Shown in pieces: positions 1 through 5,157 of a stretch of DNA of 5,709 bases. Position 1 is the first letter of the stretch. The number at the start of each line of letters is the position of its first letter. Under the pieces are notes generated by a model. The model was not told where the DNA came from, did no database searches, and saw only the letters and a program-made list of their open reading frames with translations. The stretch covers positions 1 to 5,709 of the forward strand of contig WRKS01000037.1 of assembly GCA_009778015.1 (NCBI GenBank). Reading direction: 5' to 3'. A program made the translations under genes and the position numbers. Origin of the DNA: Candidatus Saccharimonadota bacterium. GTDB lineage: Bacteria > Patescibacteriota > Saccharimonadia > Saccharimonadales > Saccharimonadaceae.

Positions 1-606
1 GACATAGATTTTGGCGTCTTGGAATTCGTTACGGAGGACCAGCGCGGCGCCATGCTCGGTGTCCACCGGCTTGCCGCGGCCAAACGAGAAAAACACAGCG
101 TCGCCGACGGTGCCGGTCATGCGCCCGTCTTTGTAATTGAGGTTGGGCGAATGGGCGAGGTCCTCAATAATTTTGAGCCCGGCGATGCGAGAGATCTTTT
201 CTATCGCTTTGATGTCGGCGGTGATACCAAGGGTGTTTTGGATAATCACGGCAGATAATTTCTGCTTTTTGATGGCGGAGACTAAAGTCTCAGGCGAGAA
301 GTTATAGGTTTTTTTGTCTATATCCAAGTAAACGACTTTAGCGCCGACGTCTTGGACGGCTTGGACGACGGCGTAACAAGTATAGGCGTTGACGCCGACC
401 TTTTTGCCTGCAACTTTGGGGCCCAACAGCGTCTTAAGTGCTACGGCGAGAGCGGAACGGCCGTTGTAATATAAGTAACTCTTGCCGCTATAGGTATCGT
501 TAAGATATTGGGTGAGCGCCGCACGGTCGCAAGCGCGGCCGCGGATAGTGAGGTGCCGGATAGCCCGCTTAAAGCTATAGTTGTGCGCCCAGCTCAAGAA
601 TCTCAT
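1..606 (-). CDS. DegT/DnrJ/EryC1/StrS-type PLP-dependent aminotransferase, 3' part beyond window
   Basis: The first 202 residues are visible; the frame is open to the left edge. The family are fold-type I PLP enzymes that usually transaminate nucleotide-linked keto-sugars for surface glycans, and members are about 370-400 residues, so roughly half is present. Visible family signatures are YNGRSAL (residues 47-53, substrate/PLP phosphate region), NTLGITADI (124-132), the IIEDLAH block (146-152), where D149 should contact the pyridine nitrogen and H152 follows, and GDAVFFSFGRGK (168-179), where K179 is the expected Schiff-base lysine. The active-site lysine is therefore kept, so this is likely an aminotransferase and not a lysine-less dehydratase. 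The ATG at 606-604 overlaps the TGA of the hydrolase by 4 nt (ATGA), with AGAAGG at 622-617 about 10 nt upstream, which fixes the start and implies translational coupling. Substrate unknown; a role in an envelope sugar is inferred from the neighbours. Confidence 0.88.
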   Translation of the reverse strand, partial: MRFLSWAHNYSFKRAIRHLTIRGRACDRAALTQYLNDTYSGKSYLYYNGRSALAVALKTLLGPKVAGKKVGVNAYTCYAVVQAVQDVGAKVVYLDIDKKTYNFSPETLVSAIKKQKLSAVIIQNTLGITADIKAIEKISRIAGLKIIEDLAHSPNLNYKDGRMTGTVGDAVFFSFGRGKPVDTEHGAALVLRNEFQDAKIYV

Positions 607-1292
607 GCGTTATTAACCTTCTCGGCAATCTTTGCCGACAAGCGGATGGGCTGGTTAAAGTAAGGGCTATGCCCCCAGCCGGATACTACATCAAGGTGGG
701 CATAAGGAATCAGCTCGGCCAACTTCTTGCCCATGCGGAGGCGAGTAACTTTGTCTTGCTTGCCCCAGATGATGTCGGTCGGGACTTTGATCTTGCTGAA
801 GTCCAGGTCGCGGTCGCTTTCTATCATGTTTTCTAGGGTTCGTTTCATGCCCTCGTTGGCGTTAGCGTAGTCGTTGGCGCGGAGGATACGATGGATACAC
901 TTGCGGAGGCCGCTGTCCTTGCCGATAAGCCAGCCTAACCATTTGGCGCCCTGCATAAAGACGCGCGCTTTCCAGCTGCGGTAATAAATGCCAGCGGAGT
1001 TCAATAAAATCAGCCGCTTAGGTTTAAGCTTGCCGTCGGCAATGGCGTTCATCAAGATGCGACCGCCGTTGCTGTGGCCGAGGACTATCGCGCCCTCGGG
1101 GATTTGTTGGGAAACCCAGTTGACATAATCGGACATTTTGTATTCTTTTTCCTCCCCTCCCGTGAGGCCGGGGACGTTAAGCATATGGACTTTGATACCA
1201 CGCTTTTCTTCTAGGTCTTTGAGGGTTTTTTGCCAGTAGTCTAGGCAGGTGGACCAGCCGTGGACAATATATAATTCTTTTTGGGCGCTCAT
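603..1292 (-). CDS. alpha/beta hydrolase fold protein
   Basis: A 229-residue, complete alpha/beta hydrolase of normal size. The catalytic set is visible: an oxyanion-region HGW (residues 11-13), the nucleophile elbow GHSNGG with S74, the acid D180 in IWGKQD, and H208 in GWGHSPYF. Residues about 100-165 form the variable cap region, rich in basic and aromatic residues (for example 103-122). No signal peptide or clear membrane span is seen, so a cytoplasmic location is likely. The gene overlaps the Mur ligase by 4 nt upstream and the aminotransferase by 4 nt downstream (ATGA at both junctions), so it is made as part of one unit. The substrate is unknown; a hydrolase coupled to an amide ligase could edit, deacylate or trim the ligase product, but that is inference. 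Esterase, lipase or acyltransferase activity is possible within this fold. Confidence 0.9.
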   Translation of the reverse strand: MSAQKELYIVHGWSTCLDYWQKTLKDLEEKRGIKVHMLNVPGLTGGEEKEYKMSDYVNWVSQQIPEGAIVLGHSNGGRILMNAIADGKLKPKRLILLNSAGIYYRSWKARVFMQGAKWLGWLIGKDSGLRKCIHRILRANDYANANEGMKRTLENMIESDRDLDFSKIKVPTDIIWGKQDKVTRLRMGKKLAELIPYAHLDVVSGWGHSPYFNQPIRLSAKIAEKVNNA

Positions 1293-2533
1293 AATAGACC
1301 TCTCCTTTCACGACGTTTTACTGCCGCCTTTTCACGTCTTGCCAGATATTTAGCGTCTTTGGGGTTGGCGAGGAGCTTTTCTACCAGCCACTCAAGGTAT
1401 TGTGAGCCCTTAAAAACGATGAGTTCTGAGCCTGTGAGGTGTCGTTCAAGATAGGCGCGCGCTTCTTTGACATCGGCGAACTGCTCTACCTGCTGGCCTG
1501 CTGCGGTAAGTTTGGGAAAGGTGTATTTGGCGGTGCGGCGGCCGATTAAGAGGACATTTTCGGCTTTGACTTGTAAGATAATGTCGGCGAGCTTGAGGTG
1601 TTCTTGGCGCTCGCTCTTGCCCTGTTCTACCATGTCGGAGATGACGAGCCATTTGCGGTTCCAGCGGATTTTCTCTACCATGCCGAGCACGCTTTCCATG
1701 GAGATAAGGTGGGCGTTATAGGAACTGTCAATCAACTTGGTGCCGCGGATGCCTGCAAAATAATTGTTGCGGCCGGGCGGCAACTTAAAATCTTTGAGGT
1801 CGCGCGTGATTGGCAAGCCCAGATATTGCATTAAGCGCTCTAAAAGCAGGAGTTGAGCGCCGACCTCCTCGGGCATGGGTTCGTAGAATCTGAATTCGCC
1901 GTCTTTAGTCGTAAAGGTGGTGCGGTTATACTCTACCCGGTAGCCAGTGATTTTAGGCGCTACGCCTACAGCTCCGCTGGCCGCTTTGCGAGCGAGGTCG
2001 GGGCTATCGGCATAGAGGGCGAGTTTAGAGGCATACTTGCCGACTTTAAGGAATTCGTCGCGGACGGCGTCCTCTACCCGCTTATACTTGCCCCGCTCTA
2101 CCAAATCATCAAAAAAGCTGGCGTGAGAGAGGCCGATTGGCGTGGTCAAGACTACCTCGGGCCGCAACTTGCTGGCGATGAGGCTGGCCTCGTGCGGGCG
2201 TTCGGCGTCCACTTCTACGATGTAAAACTCGGCTGTGCGGGTGAAGGTAAAGGAGCGAAAAAAGCAGGCGAATAAAAGGTAAAACCAGCGGAGGCGACTG
2301 CCGCGGACAGAGTCTAGGCCCAAGATGTCAAACGCGACGCCAAAAGATGAATTGGCATTGTGCGAAAAGTGGGCCGGGAGTTTTTGGGCGGCGAGAAGAT
2401 TGAGCATGGTGGTCTTGCCGACCGAGCCGGTAATCATAATCACGCGCGGATTCCAGCGGCGAAAAGAACGGCCGGCCCAGAGCCAAAACCAGCGCGCCGC
2501 TGTTAGATAGACCCTCCGCTTTAGTTTCTGCAT
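1289..2533 (-). CDS. MurF-like Mur ligase family protein without the N-terminal UDP-substrate domain
   Basis: This 414-residue protein has the ATP-dependent Mur ligase central and C-terminal domains. Visible motifs: P-loop ITGSVGKTT (34-42), NANSSFG (59-65, matching the MurF N-x-N-x-x-G block), E107 in IVEVDAERP, TTPIGLSH (130-137), GRNN (253-256), IDSSYNAH (267-274, the MurF D-x-x-YNA block) and SDMVEQG followed by a His near residue 314. In classic MurF (about 450 residues) the P-loop lies after an N-terminal UDP-MurNAc-peptide domain of roughly 100 residues. Here only about 33 residues precede it, and they are aromatic and basic (RWFWLWAG). A hydrophobic stretch at 83-97 may touch the membrane. 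The family joins an amino acid or peptide to a carboxylate; the substrates here are unknown. Odd points: the usual TN before IG is TP, and the Lys that is carbamylated in Mur ligases appears to be R157. It follows the glycosyltransferase by 2 nt and has no clear Shine-Dalgarno. Confidence 0.85.
   Translation of the reverse strand: MQKLKRRVYLTAARWFWLWAGRSFRRWNPRVIMITGSVGKTTMLNLLAAQKLPAHFSHNANSSFGVAFDILGLDSVRGSRLRWFYLLFACFFRSFTFTRTAEFYIVEVDAERPHEASLIASKLRPEVVLTTPIGLSHASFFDDLVERGKYKRVEDAVRDEFLKVGKYASKLALYADSPDLARKAASGAVGVAPKITGYRVEYNRTTFTTKDGEFRFYEPMPEEVGAQLLLLERLMQYLGLPITRDLKDFKLPPGRNNYFAGIRGTKLIDSSYNAHLISMESVLGMVEKIRWNRKWLVISDMVEQGKSERQEHLKLADIILQVKAENVLLIGRRTAKYTFPKLTAAGQQVEQFADVKEARAYLERHLTGSELIVFKGSQYLEWLVEKLLANPKDAKYLARREKAAVKRRERRGLL
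1302..1306 (-). promoter_or_regulatory. Shine-Dalgarno for the hydrolase, embedded in the Mur ligase C-terminus
   Basis: On the minus strand AAAGGAGAGG (1308-1299) contains AGGAG at 1306-1302, 9 nt before the hydrolase ATG at 1292. The same bases encode the last basic residues (RERRG) of the Mur ligase, so the end of that protein doubles as the ribosome binding site. It supports the chosen hydrolase start. Confidence 0.8.
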
Positions 2534-2535
2534 AC

Positions 2536-3459
2536 CTATATTATATCACGCTTTGACGAAGCCAGAGCGGCCAAGATTGAAACATCCGAACCGAGAGTGC
2601 GGCTATACTCTAAATATTCGGCGATTGTCTTGCGGTCGCCAAAATATCTGTGGTAGCTTGGCAACTTGCCGGCGAACAAAGCGCGAGTAAATGCGTAGCT
2701 GTCTTGCGTCATCCGATTATAATGTTCCGTCGCGCCGCGAGCCGGCATATCATCCCAGAAACGAGTGCCTTGGCGGTTATAGAGGTGCCGAACCGGCAAT
2801 GCGTTAGGAGCGTAAAGCCTGAAGCCATGCGAATAGAGCTGGAGGCCGCGGACGAACTCCTCGCCTGTAAAGCAGATTTCGGAGATGTAAGATACGCCAA
2901 AAACACTACCCGGACCAAATTGGAAGTTGCCGGAAGCCCCCGTGGTATGCCAACGCTCAAGATTCGGGTTAGGCCTGATACTTGCCTTGAGAGCCGGGAT
3001 ATCCCCTTTCATACTGACATGGAAAATGGTGGTTGGAACATAAGGTGTGAGAGTCACGGCGCCGTCGCTTGCTATCTGATACCCGGGAGGATAGGCGGTT
3101 AGAACTGCGCGATCGTCATTGCACGCTTGCCAGTCTTTGAGTAAGAGTTCGTCCCAATCCGGCTCAAAGCGGCTATGGGCATCAATTTGCAGGATGAAAT
3201 CCTCGCCGGTCCAGAGGTCGGTCATGAGACGGCGCGCAAAACCAACGCCGCGAGTAAGATGATGGTCAAACTGCGCCAGCTTAATCTTTTCGGATGGGAA
3301 GTCGTCAAGACTATTTATGGTGTGAGTATCATATTGATTAACCACCGCAAAATAAACCCTGTCTTGGTGCTTGGCTTTAGCGAGGCAGTCGGCGATAGTT
3401 TTTGGGAGCTCCGGGTCGTGGTAAGATGCGATACCAACGAGAATCGTCTTGTTTGCCAT
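2536..3459 (-). CDS. GlcNAc-type glycosyltransferase (PF11397/GT60-like)
   Basis: A 307-residue GT-A-like glycosyltransferase. The N-terminus ILVGIASYHDPEL (6-18) matches the start of the GlcNAc domain family (eukaryotic cytoplasmic UDP-GlcNAc:polypeptide transferases such as Dictyostelium Gnt1, and bacterial relatives). Next come GVGFAR (71-76), GEDFILQIDAHSRF (85-98), with D93-A-H95 as the likely metal/UDP-sugar binding D-x-H motif, WD at 102-103, GASGNFQFG (174-182), TGEEF (198-202) and HGFRLYAPN (211-219) followed by RHLYNR. This order is that of the family, and the domain fills almost the whole protein. There is no signal peptide or membrane span, so action in the cytoplasm or at the inner face of the membrane is likely. 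The start at 3459 is needed because conserved residues begin at position 6; no Shine-Dalgarno precedes it. It is the first gene of the minus-strand cluster and divergent from the signal peptidase. Donor and acceptor are not known; protein or lipid-linked glycan are both possible. Confidence 0.85.
   Translation of the reverse strand: MANKTILVGIASYHDPELPKTIADCLAKAKHQDRVYFAVVNQYDTHTINSLDDFPSEKIKLAQFDHHLTRGVGFARRLMTDLWTGEDFILQIDAHSRFEPDWDELLLKDWQACNDDRAVLTAYPPGYQIASDGAVTLTPYVPTTIFHVSMKGDIPALKASIRPNPNLERWHTTGASGNFQFGPGSVFGVSYISEICFTGEEFVRGLQLYSHGFRLYAPNALPVRHLYNRQGTRFWDDMPARGATEHYNRMTQDSYAFTRALFAGKLPSYHRYFGDRKTIAEYLEYSRTLGSDVSILAALASSKRDII
2540..2548 (-). promoter_or_regulatory. Extended -10 box for a leaderless Mur ligase transcript
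   Basis: On the minus strand TGATATAAT (2548-2540) fits the extended -10 consensus TGnTATAAT. It lies in the last codons of the glycosyltransferase gene. Six nt (ATAGGT) separate it from the Mur ligase ATG at 2533, so transcription would begin at or next to the A of the start codon. No good -35 hexamer sits 16-18 nt upstream, which an extended -10 can tolerate. It would let the last three genes of the cluster be expressed apart from the glycosyltransferase. Inferred from sequence only. Confidence 0.55.
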
Positions 3460-3465
3460 AACATA

Positions 3466-3471
3466 AGTTTA
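3466..3471 (-). promoter_or_regulatory. Possible weak -10 box for the glycosyltransferase cluster
   Basis: TAAACT (3471-3466 on the minus strand) keeps the T-A and final T of the -10 consensus and lies 6 nt before the ATG at 3459. That is the same spacing as the clear TATAAT boxes at the signal peptidase and Mur ligase genes. No convincing -35 is seen. The call rests mainly on the shared geometry and on the absence of a Shine-Dalgarno. Confidence 0.3.
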
Positions 3472-3480
3472 ACATAAGCA

Positions 3481-3509
3481 TTGCAAAACTCCTAGGCATC
3501 ATATATAAT
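3481..3509 (+). promoter_or_regulatory. Sigma70-type promoter for the signal peptidase, predicted leaderless
   Basis: TTGCAA at 3481-3486 (4 of 6 matches to TTGACA) and a perfect TATAAT at 3504-3509 are separated by 17 bp, the ideal spacing. The ATG of the signal peptidase is at 3516, only 6 nt after the -10 box (AGTGCA), so the first transcribed base should be the A of the start codon or within a base or two of it. No Shine-Dalgarno is present, which agrees with a leaderless mRNA. Confidence 0.72.
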
Positions 3510-3515
3510 AGTGCA

Positions 3516-4118
3516 ATGGAACGCAAGGCAGGTTTTTGGAGGCGACATCCTATGCTCAAGGATGGGCTTTCGTTGCTCGGATTTGTCGTGGCGGTGGTGG
3601 TGGGGACTTTCCTGCTCAACCAGTTTGTGTTTCGGTCTTATAATGTGGTCGGGCAAAGCATGGAGGAAACACTACACTCTGGCGATCGTTTGATTGTAAA
3701 CCGCTTGCCGGTAACGATGGCTCACTTTGTGGGTGAGCACTATATGCCGAAGCGCGGCCAGGTAATTATTTTTAAGAACCCAAAGTTTATCGCTGGCGAT
3801 AAGGACGAGTATGTGGTCAAGCGCGTGATTGCGTTTGAGGGCGAGCGCGTGATTGTGGGCGATGGGCGGATAACAGTTTGCGAGACGAACGGCCATTGCT
3901 TTAACCCGGACGATGATTTCAAAGGCGAGCCAAAAAGCTATACTTCTGGCGAGGCGGATATTGTGGTGCCGGTGGGCGAGATTTTTGTGGCGGGCGACAA
4001 CCGCGAGGGCTCGTATTCTTGGGACTCAAGGAACGGTCTTGGCACAATCCCGCTTGGGCTGGTGGTCGGCCCGGCGGCAATGCGCATCTACCCCTTTAAC
4101 GGTTGGCGCGCGTTTTAA
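3516..4118 (+). CDS. lepB: Type I signal peptidase
   Basis: This 200-residue membrane serine protease would remove signal peptides from exported proteins on the outer face of the cytoplasmic membrane. A short basic N-terminus is followed by one membrane span at about residues 18-38, then the catalytic domain. Box B is VVGQSMEETL with nucleophile S48; the general-base lysine is K102 in VVKRVIAFEGE; box E is VAGDNREGSYSWDSRNGLG (158-176). The single span and size fit the Gram-positive-type (SipS-like) enzymes and not the two-span, longer E. coli form. C122 and C128 lie in an outside-facing insert and could form a disulfide. The ATG at 3516 is chosen because it gives a proper basic N-terminus and sits 6 nt after a perfect -10 box; an overlapping GTG at 3511 is in another frame. 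It is divergent from the glycosyltransferase cluster and may help export envelope proteins. Confidence 0.95.
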   Translation: MERKAGFWRRHPMLKDGLSLLGFVVAVVVGTFLLNQFVFRSYNVVGQSMEETLHSGDRLIVNRLPVTMAHFVGEHYMPKRGQVIIFKNPKFIAGDKDEYVVKRVIAFEGERVIVGDGRITVCETNGHCFNPDDDFKGEPKSYTSGEADIVVPVGEIFVAGDNREGSYSWDSRNGLGTIPLGLVVGPAAMRIYPFNGWRAF

Positions 4119-4122
4119 CCTT

Positions 4123-4147
4123 CTGAGACAACCTACGGTTTTCTCAG
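4123..4147 (+). terminator. Imperfect hairpin after the signal peptidase gene (possible terminator)
   Basis: CTGAGA (4123-4128) pairs with TCTCAG (4142-4147) and AACC (4130-4133) with GGTT (4137-4140), with one c/t mismatch between them and a 3-nt loop. It starts 4 nt after the signal peptidase stop codon. No T-run follows, so it is not a textbook intrinsic terminator; it may instead protect the mRNA 3' end. A smaller 5-bp hairpin (4155-4167) follows. Confidence 0.4.
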
Positions 4148-4208
4148 CGTTCGGTCGGCAAAGCCGAGCCTAAAGGCCAAGCCTCACTGCTCTTTCCCTG
4201 AGATAGTG

Positions 4209-4246
4209 TATAATATAAGCGGTGGGCTGAAACTTTAAAAAGGAGG
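4209..4246 (+). promoter_or_regulatory. -10 box and strong Shine-Dalgarno of the HD hydrolase gene
   Basis: A perfect TATAAT lies at 4209-4214; the region 16-18 bp upstream has no good -35 match. Transcription would begin near 4221 and give a leader of about 34 nt. AAGGAGG ends at 4246, with AGGAGG at 4241-4246, 8 nt before TTG at 4255. This strong ribosome binding site is the reason for choosing the TTG start over the ATG codons further in. Here the gene uses a leader with a Shine-Dalgarno, unlike its neighbour. Confidence 0.65.
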
Positions 4247-4254
4247 CGATTACT

Positions 4255-5103
4255 TTGTTTAACGCGAGATCGGCAAAAGCGCGCAGAATCTGCGAGTTTT
4301 ATGCCATGATGTATCAGATGTATCAACCACGCGCTTTTTGTTACCGCTACGCCCTACCCGACGTAATGACACGGGAGAGTTCCCTATCTATACAATCCAT
4401 TGCTGAACATTCATATTTGGTCGCGCAGCTTGCACCGGTGGTGTATGCCGAGTTTCGCACAATGTTCAAAGATCCGAATGTCCCGCTACTTTCGCTTATG
4501 TTATACGGCCACATTCATGACACGCCCGAGGCGATAACTGGCGATTCTGCTCCGATAGATAAGATGCCGAGGGCTGACAAGCACAGCGCCGAAGCGGCTG
4601 CGATTCAACAGATATATGGAGGGTTAGAGATTTTTGAAGAGATCAAAAAGGAGTTTGACCGCTACGAGGCACGAGTTGATTACGCGACGCAGATTGTGAA
4701 GATGCACGACGCGCTGGAGCTGGTGCTCTACACGCAATTGTGCGTCAGGAACGGCGTTGGGCTTTTGACGATGGTAGCAGACACGGACCGACCGGAATAC
4801 CGCATTATTCTAGATAGTGGGGAAAAGCAACCGATTGACCCGCGGACCTACGAGGAAATTAGCGAGTATTTTAATCCCGACGGAACAGTCAAGTTGGACG
4901 GTGCGGTAGTGAAACACGAATCACCTTATATCTTGCCGGTGTCGCGGATTATGTATGACCACGGTCTGGCCTGGCTCCAGAACGCGTTTGGGGCAGACGC
5001 GCTAGAACTGGTAGAGGTTTATCAGATTGTGTCGGCCGAGGCGGCTGTGTTCCCGTTTGAAGAATACAACCTCGCTAACCTGAAGCCCGTATTCGCCCCC
5101 TAA
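4255..5103 (+). CDS. HD-domain phosphohydrolase, YfbR-like 5'-nucleotidase type
   Basis: A 282-residue HD-superfamily protein starting at TTG. The metal-binding set is visible: H52 in SIAEHS, H88-D89 in HIHDTPEAITGD, and D152 in KMHDALE. E92 and the GD at 96-97 match the H-D-x-x-E-x-x-x-GD pattern of YfbR/HD_3-type 5'-deoxynucleotidases, and P100 and K103 resemble the P-x-K that follows. E. coli YfbR, which hydrolyses dNMPs to deoxynucleosides, is about 200 residues, so residues from about 190 on form an extra C-terminal region (about 90 residues) with no motif I recognise. A soluble cytoplasmic role in nucleotide clean-up or salvage is likely, but HD proteins of this type can act on other phosphate esters. 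It is probably a single-gene unit: its own promoter and Shine-Dalgarno upstream, a hairpin terminator downstream, and a convergent neighbour. Confidence 0.82.
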   Translation: MFNARSAKARRICEFYAMMYQMYQPRAFCYRYALPDVMTRESSLSIQSIAEHSYLVAQLAPVVYAEFRTMFKDPNVPLLSLMLYGHIHDTPEAITGDSAPIDKMPRADKHSAEAAAIQQIYGGLEIFEEIKKEFDRYEARVDYATQIVKMHDALELVLYTQLCVRNGVGLLTMVADTDRPEYRIILDSGEKQPIDPRTYEEISEYFNPDGTVKLDGAVVKHESPYILPVSRIMYDHGLAWLQNAFGADALELVEVYQIVSAEAAVFPFEEYNLANLKPVFAP

Positions 5104-5106
5104 AAC

Positions 5107-5135
5107 AAAGCCGCTCTTATTGCTAGAGCGGCTTT
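5107..5135. terminator. Bidirectional intrinsic terminator between convergent genes
   Basis: AAAGCCGCTCT (5107-5117) and AGAGCGGCTTT (5125-5135) form an 11-bp perfect stem with a 7-nt loop. It lies 3 nt after the HD gene stop and 22 nt from the stop of the minus-strand gene. On the minus strand the stem runs into TTTGTTTT, a good U-tract; on the plus strand the tract is only CTTTCG. It should end both transcripts, more strongly the minus one. Confidence 0.88.
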
Positions 5136-5157
5136 CGCAGTATTTGAGTGCCTTAGG

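Noticed and set aside
19..258. 79-codon plus-strand open frame at the left end
   Set aside because: It lies antisense to the aminotransferase, whose PLP motifs are clearly encoded on the minus strand.
1853..2275. 140-codon plus-strand open frame opposite the Mur ligase
   Set aside because: It is antisense to a gene with clear Mur ligase motifs, and its translation shows no recognisable domain or start signals; a shadow frame.
2650..3102. 150-codon plus-strand open frame opposite the glycosyltransferase
   Set aside because: It is antisense to a well-supported glycosyltransferase; no Shine-Dalgarno or family motif.
3377..3481. Small minus-strand ORF of 34 codons with AGGAG 7 nt before its ATG at 3481, overlapping the glycosyltransferase start in another frame
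   Set aside because: It would be a candidate upstream ORF, but its sequence has no coding character, and a transcript starting near 3459 would not include its start. The AGGAG lies in the spacer of the divergent signal peptidase promoter and is probably chance.
4155..4167. Short hairpin TCGGC/GCCGA as a terminator
   Set aside because: Only 5 bp with no T-run after it; too weak to call on its own.
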